A stretch of 64,000 nucleotides of DNA from Ralstonia sp. TCR112 (GTDB taxonomy: Bacteria > Pseudomonadota > Gammaproteobacteria > Burkholderiales > Burkholderiaceae), in assembly GCF_007997035.1 (NCBI RefSeq), contig NZ_VOSS01000096.1, positions 30,496 through 94,495 on the forward strand. Direction: 5' to 3'. Position numbers and translations under genes: made by a program. Shown one piece after another: positions 16,750 to 24,888 of the stretch (position 1 is its first letter; every line of letters starts with the position of its first letter). The notes under the pieces were generated by a model that worked only from the letters and a program-made list of their open reading frames with translations, did no database searches and was not told where the DNA came from.

Positions 16750-17535
16750 TCAGTCACGATATGAAGCGTCGATTTTATCCAGTTTGCGCAGCAGCGCCGG
16801 CCACTCGATCACGCCTTCGATGGCGCCGCCATCTTCGAGCTGCTCTGCCGCGCGGTCTGCCACTTCCGGCGCGGGCGAGACGACCTCGCCGCCGGCAAGC
16901 GCCTGAATCTGGATCTCGCATGCCTTGATGAGCGTGGCCATCAGCACGTGTGCCTCGGCCACGGTCCGGCCGATGGTGAGTGTGCCGTGATTGCGCAGCA
17001 GCATGGCGAAATGATGGCCGAGCGACGCGGTCAGCCGCGCGCCCTCTTCCGGCGTAAAGGCAAGTCCTTCGTAATCGTGATAGGCGATGCGCCGGTGAAA
17101 CCGCAGCGCATGCTGAGACAGCGGCAGCAGCCCGTGCTTCTGCGCGGACACGGCAATGCCCGCCGTGTTATGCAGATGGATCACACACTGCGCGTCGGGC
17201 CGCGCGGCATGCACGGCAGCGTGCAACGCAAAACCCGTCACGTTGACGGACGGACGCGCCGCTGCATCGGGCCAATCGCCGACGAGTTGGCCGCAGCCAT
17301 TGATCTTGACCAGGTTGGATGCGGTGATCTCGTCGAACGCGAGGCCGAACGCGTTGATCAGGAAGTGATCGGGCTCGCCCGGCACGGTGGCCGACAGATG
17401 GGTGTAGACAAGGTCGTCCCAACCGTTGAGCGCGGCCAGTCGGTACGCGGCCGCAAGGTCGACCCGCACGGCGCGCTCGGCCTGGCTGATCTCGCCGCCG
17501 GGCACAACGGCATCGGGGCGCAAGGCAAAAGACAT
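16750..17535 (-). CDS. Class II aldolase/adducin family protein
   Basis: 261 residues. Zinc ligands appear as 'CVIHLHNTAG' (His pair) and 'LLRNHGTLTIG' (third His); 'DLVYTHLSATVPG' and 'SQHALRFH' are also family blocks. Members act as sugar-phosphate aldolases, decarboxylases or of unknown role; this longer form without fuculose/ribulose context cannot be assigned. A strong GGAGGAG ribosome site four bases before the ATG lies inside a perfect hairpin (see 17540-17556). First gene of the row that continues through tautomerase, ltaE, NUDIX and TusA. Confidence 0.85.
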   Translation of the reverse strand: MSFALRPDAVVPGGEISQAERAVRVDLAAAYRLAALNGWDDLVYTHLSATVPGEPDHFLINAFGLAFDEITASNLVKINGCGQLVGDWPDAAARPSVNVTGFALHAAVHAARPDAQCVIHLHNTAGIAVSAQKHGLLPLSQHALRFHRRIAYHDYEGLAFTPEEGARLTASLGHHFAMLLRNHGTLTIGRTVAEAHVLMATLIKACEIQIQALAGGEVVSPAPEVADRAAEQLEDGGAIEGVIEWPALLRKLDKIDASYRD

Positions 17536-17539
17536 GAGG

Positions 17540-17556
17540 CTCCTCCAATGGAGGAG
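17540..17556 (-). promoter_or_regulatory. Hairpin enclosing the Shine-Dalgarno of the class II aldolase
   Basis: On the transcript the sequence reads CTCCTCC-ATT-GGAGGAG, a perfect 7-bp stem whose 3' arm is exactly the ribosome-binding site of the next gene. Such pairing would hide the site unless melted or bound, as in RNA thermometers or repressor sites. It is seen directly; the regulatory effect is inferred. Confidence 0.5.
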
Positions 17557-17610
17557 GCATTCTAGAACGGGCGCGTCGACCGCGTGGTGCGCGCCCTCAC
17601 ATGTCGCGCC

Positions 17611-18825
17611 TTACGCACGCGCGGGCGACGCGCGCCTGACCGCAACGAAGATCACCACGCCCGCCACCAGCGACACCGCCGCCACCGCCAGCGATGCATT
17701 GAAGCCGCCCGTGGCAGCAAACAGCCGGTTCGCCAGCGGCGGCCCCGCGATCTGGCCAATGCCATACGCGGCCGTCATGAGCCCCATCAGACGGGGCGCA
17801 GCATGCGGCCAGAGCCGACGCGCCTCGCGCATGGCGAACAGCGTGATCGCGGTGAACGGCAGGCCGAGCAGCGTGCTGGACAGCGCCAATCCCGCCACCG
17901 TGGGCCACACGATGCTGATCGCCACGGCAACCGCTTGCATTGCGTATGCCGTGGCGAGCAGCGAGCGGTTGTCGCGCGCCAAACTGATCCGGGTCGAAAG
18001 GAATGCGCCGAGGGCGACGCCCACGCCAAACATCGGCCAGAACAGATCCGGCCAGACGGAACCGGCCGGGAGGACCTTGCGCGCTATCACGGGCAGAAAT
18101 GTGGCGGTGATGATGTAACCGAAGCCGGCCAGGCCGTAGGCAATCGTGAGCGCGCTGGTAGGCCCATCCAGGCCGGGTGCCGCGCCGGAAGCCGCCGGCG
18201 CCGGCGCAGCATGCGCATGAGCTTCCGGCCGAATGGTCGACCACACCGCCGCAGAGAGCAGCGCTGAGAGCACGCCAAACGCCAGCCATGCCGACGTGGC
18301 GTGCCAACCCAGCGCCACCATGCCGCTGGCAGCCAGCCCCGGAATAGCGATGCCCAAGCCGGGCCCGCAGAAGATGATGCCGCCAAGCGCCGCATGCCCA
18401 AGCTCGGTCAGCCGATGCAGGCACCAGCCCGCCGTAAAGACGAACACGAGCGCGCTGGCCATGCCTGCCGCAAAGCGCAGCACAAGCCACGCAGGCTGCC
18501 CTTGCAGCACGCCCATTCCGGCCGTCAGCAGCACCGTCGCAACCAGGCCGGTGCGGATAAGCCGCGCCGCGTCGCCACGCACCGCCATGCAGGCCAGGGC
18601 GCCCACGAAATAACCAAGGTAATTGCCGGTGGCCAGCCAGCTGCCCTGCGCCAGCGTCAGGCTGCCGTCGTGCAGCATCATCGGCAGGATCGGCGTGAAG
18701 GCGAAGCGGCCGATGCCCATTGCCACCGACAGCGCGACCATGCCTGCAATTGCCACGCGCCAGGCGGTGGCCCGCTGGGAATGCGCGGCGGACGCGGCGG
18801 AGGTGGACGACAGGATGTGCTCCAT
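17611..18825 (-). CDS. YbfB/YjiJ-family MFS transporter
   Basis: 404 residues from ATG 18825 with about twelve hydrophobic segments. The conserved 'SVAMGIGRFAFTPILPMM' block in the first helix is typical of YbfB/YjiJ MFS proteins, which are poorly studied and may export small metabolites. The ATG at 18825 is preferred to 18867 because family proteins start shortly before the first helix. It is divergent from the LysR gene at 18928, which suggests that regulator controls it. Confidence 0.85.
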   Translation of the reverse strand: MEHILSSTSAASAAHSQRATAWRVAIAGMVALSVAMGIGRFAFTPILPMMLHDGSLTLAQGSWLATGNYLGYFVGALACMAVRGDAARLIRTGLVATVLLTAGMGVLQGQPAWLVLRFAAGMASALVFVFTAGWCLHRLTELGHAALGGIIFCGPGLGIAIPGLAASGMVALGWHATSAWLAFGVLSALLSAAVWSTIRPEAHAHAAPAPAASGAAPGLDGPTSALTIAYGLAGFGYIITATFLPVIARKVLPAGSVWPDLFWPMFGVGVALGAFLSTRISLARDNRSLLATAYAMQAVAVAISIVWPTVAGLALSSTLLGLPFTAITLFAMREARRLWPHAAPRLMGLMTAAYGIGQIAGPPLANRLFAATGGFNASLAVAAVSLVAGVVIFVAVRRASPARA

Positions 18826-18927
18826 GGAAAGGCCTGGATGAGGAGATCGGCACTTCATCGTACGCAAGGCCGCTCATCCTGAAAAATGAATTATATTGAA
18901 CAAACCCATTAGCATTTGAGATACATC

Positions 18928-19836
18928 ATGGATCTGTCCTCGCTCGAGATCTTCCGGACGGTCGTGCGCGAAGGCGGTGTCACGCGGGCGGCCCAGCAGC
19001 TGAATCGCGTGCAGTCGAATGTGACGACCCGCATCCGCCAGCTCGAGGCATCGCTCGGCGTGCAGCTGTTTGTGCGCGAAAGCAAGCGCATGGTGCTGAC
19101 GCCGGCCGGGCAGACCTTGTTGACCTACGCCGACGACATCCTCCGCCTGGCCGCCGAAGCGCGCCAGGCCGTGCAGCCGCGCGAGCCACACGGGCGCCTG
19201 CGGATTGCCTCGATGGAAAGCACGGCGGCCAGCCGCCTGCCGGCCCTGCTCGCCACGCTGCATCAGCGCTGGCCGCGCGTGCAGCTTGAACTGGTGACGA
19301 TGACCACGCGCCAGTCCCTTCAGGCGTTGTCGAACTTTGAAGTCGATTGCGCGTTCGTTGCCGAAACCGCGTGCCTGAACAACACGCGCGCCGCCATGAC
19401 GACGCTGCCGGCCTTTGCGGAAGAGCTGATACTGATTGCACACCGCGCCCATCCGCCCATCCGTCGAGCTTCGGATGTGCAGACCACGGGCCTGCTCGCA
19501 TTCGAACCCGGCTGCGCCTATCGGCAACTGATCGAAGACTGGTTTTCAGCAGACAGTGTGGTGCCGTCGCGGGTGCTGGAGCTTGGCTCGTACCACGCCA
19601 TCATCGCGTGCGCGGCGGCCGGGATTGGCGTGGCGCTGGTGCCGCGCTCGGTGCTCGAGCTGTATACGAATGCGCCGGAAATCAGCATCCACTCGCTCGG
19701 CAAGCCGGGCCGTGTCGACACGCTGCTTGCCTGGCACCGCGACATGGCTGGCCCCGCCCTGCAGGCGCTGGTGCAACTGCTGAGCGAGCCGCAACCGACG
19801 GCAAAGGCCTCTGCGCGCGAGGCCGTTGCAGCCTGA
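18928..19836 (+). CDS. LysR-family transcriptional regulator
   Basis: 302 residues from ATG 18928; a TTG at 18916 would add four. N-terminal winged helix (about 1-60, 'LEIFRTVVREGGVTRAAQQL', 'RIRQLEASLG') and a LysR substrate-binding domain (about 85-290). Divergent from the MFS gene with 102 AT-rich bases between, the usual LysR-target layout. The ligand is not known; PtrR-like regulators pair with YbfB-like transporters in some species, which is only a suggestion here. Confidence 0.9.
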   Translation: MDLSSLEIFRTVVREGGVTRAAQQLNRVQSNVTTRIRQLEASLGVQLFVRESKRMVLTPAGQTLLTYADDILRLAAEARQAVQPREPHGRLRIASMESTAASRLPALLATLHQRWPRVQLELVTMTTRQSLQALSNFEVDCAFVAETACLNNTRAAMTTLPAFAEELILIAHRAHPPIRRASDVQTTGLLAFEPGCAYRQLIEDWFSADSVVPSRVLELGSYHAIIACAAAGIGVALVPRSVLELYTNAPEISIHSLGKPGRVDTLLAWHRDMAGPALQALVQLLSEPQPTAKASAREAVAA

Positions 19837-19881
19837 TGGGAAAGCAGAGATCGAGACTGCACCGCCCTCAGCTGACCGATC

Positions 19882-21988
19882 TCACAGGTCAATCTTCATG
19901 CCGAGTTTGAAGAGCCGCGGCGCCCCCATCGACAGACGATTGTTGCCGGCGCCCGCCCAGTAGCGCTTGTCGGTCAGGTTGTCGACGTTGAATTGCAGCG
20001 TTGCGCGCTTGCCCGAAATGCGCGTCACGTAGCGCACGCCGGCGCTAAAGAGCGTCGTGCCGCCCAGCTCTGCCTGGTTGGCGTCGTTCACGGGGCGCGG
20101 GCCGAGATAGTAGGCGCCCGCGTTGAACGAGACGGAAGGCAGCATCGGCAACGTGTATTCGGCAAAAACGCTGGCGGTGCTGCGCGGCGTGTTTTCCGGC
20201 GTTTTTCCGTCGAGGCCGTTGCCAACGCCGCGGAACTTCGCGTCCGTCCAGCCGGCGGAGGCCAGCAGCGACAAGTCCTTGGTGACGCGCCCCTGCGCGG
20301 TCAGTTCGATACCCCGAATCCGCTCGCGGCGTCCTGCACGAAGATGTTTGCGTCGTTGGTGTAGCTCGCCGCCCGGTCGATGTCGTACACAGCGGCGGCG
20401 AGTTGCGTGCCGGCCGGCGTCTCGTAGCGCACGCCTACTTCCTTCTGTTCCGACAGCGCAGGCGGCATGGCCACGTTGGCGTTGGCGGCCGTGTTCGGTG
20501 CCCGCGCGCCGGCTTCCAAGCCCTGCGCGTACGACGCATACGCCGACAGCGCGGCGTGAACTTGTAGATGACGGCACCCAGCGGCGTGGTCTTGCTGGCC
20601 TCATAGCGGTTGGGCGCCTGCTCGCTGGTGTAGCGCGTGTAGCGCAAGCCGGCGATGACTTGCCAGTGCTCCGATAGCGTCACGCGATCGAGCGCGTAGA
20701 CGCCGGTATCAACCGCGCGCTGCTCGGCCGTAAAGCCGGTGCCGGTGGTGGGCAGCCAGCCGAGGTCGACGGGGTTGTACAGATTCTGCGTGCCAGAAAA
20801 GCGGTCGGAGTACACCGCCGCCTGACGCATGTCGGAACGCGCAATGCCGAAGGTCAGGTCGTGCGTGATCCAACCCGTCTTCTCGGTACCGGAAACGTCG
20901 GCCCGCACGTGGCTTGTATTCCAGCGACCGCTCTGGCGCTGGCCGGACAGCGTGCCGGCGCCCGTCAGCGCGTTGGTCAGCTTGAATTCGGAAAACGCCC
21001 GCGTGCGCGCCGTCTCCGAGATGCCGCCCTCCACCGTCAGCAGCCACGCATCGGCGAGCGCGTAATCGGCACGCAGCAGCGCGTTGGTGTTGTTGCCATC
21101 AAAGTCGGCCCAGCCCGGCGAAATGCGTTTGCTCGGGTCGGGCATGGCCGGCAAGGTGATGACGCCGTTTTTGGCGGCGGGCAGCGTCACCACCGACTGC
21201 TCGGTGATGACCTTGCGCGAATATTCCACGTCGGCCTTCAGGCTCAGGCGGCTGTTGACCTTCCAGTCGAAGGCCACGGCGGCAAGCTGGCGCGTGCCGT
21301 CAATGCCGCTGGTAGGCGACTGCAACGAGCCGCCCGCGGCGTTGAAGCGAATGCCGTACTGATTGTCTTCACCGAAGCGCCGGCCGACGTCGAGCGTGCC
21401 GACAGCGGTGCCGTTGCTGTCGAACTGCATGCCCAGCGTGGTGACCGACGTGTTGCCCGCCCGCTTGGTCACGAGATTCACCACGCCACCCGGCGTCGTG
21501 TAGCCGTAATACAGCGCCGACACGCCTTTCAGCACCTCCACGCGTTCCTTGTCTTCCAGCGGGATCGCCGTGAGCGCCGGAATCGGCATCGAGCCGTTGA
21601 AGCGGAAATTGGTGCGGTTTTCCAGCGTCACGCCGCGGATGGCGAGGTTGTCGAACGTTTCGCCCGACAGCTGCTGGCGCGTCACGCCGGCCGTATTGCG
21701 CAGCGCGTCGTACAGCGACGTGTCTTGCTGCGCGTCGAGCGCCTCGCGCGTAACTACGTTCACCGTCGCAGGAATGTCGCGCAACGCCATGCCGCGGAAC
21801 GCCCCAACCTGCGCCGTGCTGGCCGCAAAGCCCCGCTGGCTGCCTGCCGTGACGGTCGTTTCGTTGAGGTCGACCGTCGCACCAACCGCGGCCGGCTGGC
21901 CTGCTTCGGCATGCGCCAATGTGGAAACGGCAAGAGGAATGGCGGCAAGCGCGCAGGAAAAAGCGCGGGCCGTGAGATGACGGTTCAT
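19882..21988 (-). pseudogene. TonB-dependent siderophore receptor with two frameshifts
   Basis: The first part (21988 to about 20553) has a signal peptide, a plug domain ('DIPATVNVVTREALDAQQD', 'DNLAIRGV', 'YYGYTTPGGVVNLVTK') and barrel strands. The frame is lost at about 20551-20556 after 'VIYKFTP': the next segment continues in another frame ('EAGARAPNTAANANVAMPPA', 'VGVRYETPAGTQLAAAVYD'), then breaks again at about 20315 before 'GIELTAQGRVTKD'. The last frame ends with the barrel C-terminus ('NVDNLTDKRYWAG', 'RLFKLGMKIDL'). Each break needs one missing base, both in GC-rich runs; repair gives about 702 residues, a normal length. Either a recent pseudogene or two sequencing errors. A Fur box lies upstream. 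Confidence 0.85.
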
Positions 21989-22050
21989 CGCAGGCAACAG
22001 GGTCGATCAGGATTTGGCGAAACCGGACGCGCAGCAATGCGCTGAGAGAA

Positions 22051-22084
22051 GAGAAAACGCGCCGCAAAACATCACGCGGCGCGT
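22051..22084 (-). terminator. Terminator-like hairpin in the receptor leader
   Basis: A 9-bp stem ACGCGCCGC/GCGGCGCGT with a 10-base loop, followed on the minus strand by TTTTCTC. It lies between the Fur box and the receptor ATG, about 63 bases before the start, so it would act inside the leader as an attenuator rather than as an end terminator. Confidence 0.5.
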
Positions 22085-22170
22085 CGATCTGTTGGCTGGC
22101 AGGTGGAAACCCGCTGGCTCGCCCGGCTGGAGCGATGGTCAGCGGGTCGGCATTCGCCCGTGGCCTTCCA
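22085..22170 (-). promoter_or_regulatory. Folded leader segment upstream of the receptor, unknown class
   Basis: On the minus strand ACCCGCTG (22140-22147) pairs with CAGCGGGT (22109-22116), enclosing a smaller CGCTC/GGGCG stem. Short blocks (GGAAGGCCACGGGCGA, GACCCGC, GAGCCAG and CACCTGCC) recall the 3' half of cobalamin riboswitches, but the 5' half is absent because the Fur box directly precedes it. Together with the downstream hairpin it may be an attenuation device. Class not assigned. Confidence 0.4.
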
Positions 22171-22173
22171 TCA

Positions 22174-22192
22174 AATGAGAATGATTCGCATT
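22174..22192 (-). promoter_or_regulatory. Fur box
   Basis: AATGAGAATGATTCGCATT agrees with the 19-base Fur consensus GATAATGATAATCATTATC at most positions and contains the typical GAATGATTC-like core. It is about 185 bases upstream of the TonB-dependent receptor, matching iron repression of siderophore uptake. Confidence 0.7.
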
Positions 22193-22222
22193 ATATAGAT
22201 TGAAATGTGATGTCAGCAACTG

Positions 22223-23272
22223 TTAATTCGCCGGCACCCCCTGCTTCCACTGGGGCCAGTGCTGCACGATGTCGTCCAACAACGGCTTGGCCGCATTGAC
22301 GAGATTGTGCGTGGCCGGCACGAAACCGCCCTGCTGCGCGTAGTTGATGAGCCCGTCGGAGGCGGTCTGGCCGTCGTACGGACGGTCGAAGTCGGACCCG
22401 GCGCGCAGCAGTGCCACGCGGCTGAAGTCGACCTTGCCGGCACGGGCGCCGCGCGTCAGCACTTCCAGCGTGGCGTTGTCTTCCTGCGCCGTCGTGCAGT
22501 AGGTGCCCTTGTTGTCGGTCATCGTCTTCACCCAGTCACGTGCGCGCTGTCCGAGGTTGCGGCCGGCCCACCATGTATCGGCGGAAGCCACGTCGCACTG
22601 GATGACGGCAGGCGGCTGGTTGGCCGGCGCATATGCGTAGTTCTTGCGGAAGGCGATGGCCTCGGGGCTGTCTTCCAGCGTCGCCGATTTCGACAGCGTG
22701 TACGCCTTCTGCAGCAGCGTCTCGTTGAGCTGGAACACCTCCGTGCGATAGTCCATCGGCGGCTTCTCGCCGGGGCCCTTGGTGCCAATGCCGAAGTAGC
22801 CGTACGGCCAGCCGGCCGGCATCTCGCGCGCATCGATCTCGTGCGAAAGGCCGTAATCGACCGCATACCGCGCCCACGCCGCAGAGCCTACCGTCCCCTG
22901 CCCCGGATCGATGCCCGCAATGCCGGCAATCACAAAATACGTGTGCGAGAGGTCCAGCTTGCTGCGATAGAGCAACGCGGAAATCGTCGACGCGGCATTG
23001 GCGTAGCCCATGCCCGTGGTGACCTGACAGATGCCGTCGTAGTTGCATAGCATGTTCGGCGCATCGGGCGACAGGCCGGAGATATAGACCTTCTCCTTCA
23101 GGTCGTAGCGGTCGATAAAGGGTTGGGCTTCGCCCTGGAACATATTGATGACGATGACCTTCACTCCGTCATACGCGCAGCTGTTCAAGGTCAGCGCTGC
23201 GGCACCGACGGCGCAGAGCTTCGCGATCGTACGCAAACGCGGCATGGGCATCTTGAGTCGGGAATCGATCAT
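22223..23272 (-). CDS. Purine nucleoside permease-like protein (second of pair)
   Basis: 349 residues. The start ATG overlaps the stop of the upstream paralogue as ATGA (23269-23272), indicating translational coupling. A signal sequence ends in 'LTLNSC', a possible lipobox. The body matches the NUP/purine nucleoside permease family: 'KVIVINMFQGEAQPFIDR', 'GICQVTTGMGYANAASTISA', 'FVIAGIAGIDPGQGTVGSAA', 'TYCTTAQEDNATLE', 'RVALLRAGSDFDRPY'. In yeast NUP-type proteins take up nucleosides; the bacterial forms are exported and resemble nucleoside phosphorylase folds, so direct transport is not established. Mature protein is probably periplasmic or lipid-anchored. Confidence 0.8.
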   Translation of the reverse strand: MIDSRLKMPMPRLRTIAKLCAVGAAALTLNSCAYDGVKVIVINMFQGEAQPFIDRYDLKEKVYISGLSPDAPNMLCNYDGICQVTTGMGYANAASTISALLYRSKLDLSHTYFVIAGIAGIDPGQGTVGSAAWARYAVDYGLSHEIDAREMPAGWPYGYFGIGTKGPGEKPPMDYRTEVFQLNETLLQKAYTLSKSATLEDSPEAIAFRKNYAYAPANQPPAVIQCDVASADTWWAGRNLGQRARDWVKTMTDNKGTYCTTAQEDNATLEVLTRGARAGKVDFSRVALLRAGSDFDRPYDGQTASDGLINYAQQGGFVPATHNLVNAAKPLLDDIVQHWPQWKQGVPAN

Positions 23273-24384
23273 GGCGAGGGCACTCCGTGTTTCCACACGC
23301 TCCAGCGCGTGACGATCTCGTTGACCAGCGGACCGCCCGCCAGGTACAGGTTGTTGAGCGACGGCACGAACCCGCCCGAGTTGCTGTTGACCAGCGAGTC
23401 GTACGGCGTCTGCCCCGGATACGGCCGATCGAAGTTGGACGCGGTGCGCAGCACGGCCACACGCTGCAGGTCGAGCAAACCCGCCTTCGCACCGCGTGTG
23501 AGCGCCTCGAACGTGGCGTTGTCTTCCTGCTGCGTGGTGCAGTAGGTGCCCTGCCCGTCCGTCAGCAGCTTGACCCACGCAGCTTCACGCTCGCCCAGCT
23601 TGGCGCCGTGCCAGTACGTGTTGCCGGCAGCGGTGTCGCATTGCACGACAGAGGGCGGCTGGTTGGCCGGTGCGCTCGGGTAGTTGGCGCGATAGGCCCG
23701 CGCGGTGGCGTTGTCGTCCAGCACCGCGCCCTTGGACAGGGCCAGCGCCTTCTGCAGCAGCGCCTCGTTCACGCGAAAGACTTCGGTCTTGTAATCCAGC
23801 GGCGGCTTCTGCCCGGGGCCTTGCGTGTTGATGCCGATGAAACCGTTCGGCCAGCTGGCGGGCACCTCGCGCGCGTCGATCTCCCACGCGATGTCGCTGT
23901 CGACCAGGAAGCGCGCCCACGCGGCGCTGCCGAGCGTGCCCTGCGACGGGTCGATCCCCGCAATGCCCGCCACGAGGAAGTACGTGCGCTGCAGATCGAA
24001 CTTGCCGCTGTAGATCAGCGCCGACACCGACGACGCGGCATTCGCCTTGCCCATGCCGGTGGTGAGCTGGCAGACGTCGCTGGCGTTGCAATGCACGTTC
24101 GGATAGTCGATGGACAGGCCCGGCACCGGCACGTCCTGCGTGAGGCCGAGCTTGTCGATCCAAGGCTGCGCCTCGGGCGCGAACATGCTGATGATCAGCA
24201 CCTTGACCTTGCGCGCGTGCGACTCCGGCGCAAGTTGCGCACCCGGCTGCGTCGATGCGCCAACGCCTGCCGCCAGCAACGCACCAACCGCGACGGCACG
24301 CGCCAATCGTTTGCCTTTGCGCCCGAGCAGCCGGTGCGGCGGCTGCGGCGGCGGGGCGTCGACCTTCTCAGATAGGACGCTCAT
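23269..24384 (-). CDS. Purine nucleoside permease-like protein (first of pair)
   Basis: 371 residues, a paralogue of the following gene with the same blocks ('VLIISMFAPEAQPWIDKLG', 'CQLTTGMGKANAASSVSALI', 'FLVAGIAGIDPSQGTLGSAA', 'TYCTTQQEDNATFEALTRG'). The N terminus is Pro-rich and basic before a hydrophobic signal region (about 27-45). No lipobox, unlike its partner. The two are a tandem duplication and likely one transcript. Confidence 0.8.
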   Translation of the reverse strand: MSVLSEKVDAPPPQPPHRLLGRKGKRLARAVAVGALLAAGVGASTQPGAQLAPESHARKVKVLIISMFAPEAQPWIDKLGLTQDVPVPGLSIDYPNVHCNASDVCQLTTGMGKANAASSVSALIYSGKFDLQRTYFLVAGIAGIDPSQGTLGSAAWARFLVDSDIAWEIDAREVPASWPNGFIGINTQGPGQKPPLDYKTEVFRVNEALLQKALALSKGAVLDDNATARAYRANYPSAPANQPPSVVQCDTAAGNTYWHGAKLGEREAAWVKLLTDGQGTYCTTQQEDNATFEALTRGAKAGLLDLQRVAVLRTASNFDRPYPGQTPYDSLVNSNSGGFVPSLNNLYLAGGPLVNEIVTRWSVWKHGVPSP

Positions 24385-24822
24385 GGTTCTCCTCGGATTT
24401 TGGGGATAGGGATGGGATCAACCCGCGCTGTGGGGAACAGCGCGCGCCACCGATGCAAGTTGTCTGCCAGGCGGCACACAATCTCTACGCAATCGGCAAC
24501 GTGTTCCGGTATAGGCCATGGCGGCGCCTGTCTCCAGCTGGGCACCGTTCCGGAGCTTGTTCTTACGGCGCAGACAAGCCCCACAGCGGGGCGCGCCTTG
24601 CCCTGAAATTCAGGCTACCGCCCTACGGAAATCCGTTGATGCGTTGCGCAAATGGTTCCGCGTCACGCCGATCGCCGGTGCCTTGCGACCCAGCACCGTC
24701 CGCCACGACCCGGGGAAGCAGGCCGAGGCCACTACGTTCGGCATCTTTGAGGGCGTGGCGGCGGATAAGCGCCTGCGCATCTTCCCGCTGGAAACCACAC
24801 CCCCTCGCTGATCGCCCAAAGC
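24385..24822. other. Gene-free stretch upstream of the permease-like pair
   Basis: About 440 bases with no open frame that resembles a known protein and no clear promoter. It should carry the promoter of the minus-strand permease-like operon near 24385-24450. Short frames here (for example 24518-24811) have no ribosome site and look like noise. Confidence 0.5.
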
Positions 24823-24861
24823 AAAACGGCGCGCGCCCCGTTGCCGGGAACGCGCGCCGTT
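24823..24861 (-). terminator. Terminator of alaS
   Basis: Stem AACGGCGCGCG/CGCGCGCCGTT (24825-24835 with 24851-24861) followed on the minus strand by TTTTGC, 27 bases after the alaS stop. Confidence 0.75.
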
Positions 24862-24888
24862 CAGCGCATGCGGTGCGAAGGCGTTACA

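Noticed and set aside
22085..22170. Complete cobalamin riboswitch
   Set aside because: Only short 3'-half-like blocks are seen and the 5' half is missing, so it is left as an unassigned leader.
24518..24811. Small open frame in the gap before alaS
   Set aside because: No ribosome site, no recognisable domain, Arg/Pro-rich; judged non-coding.
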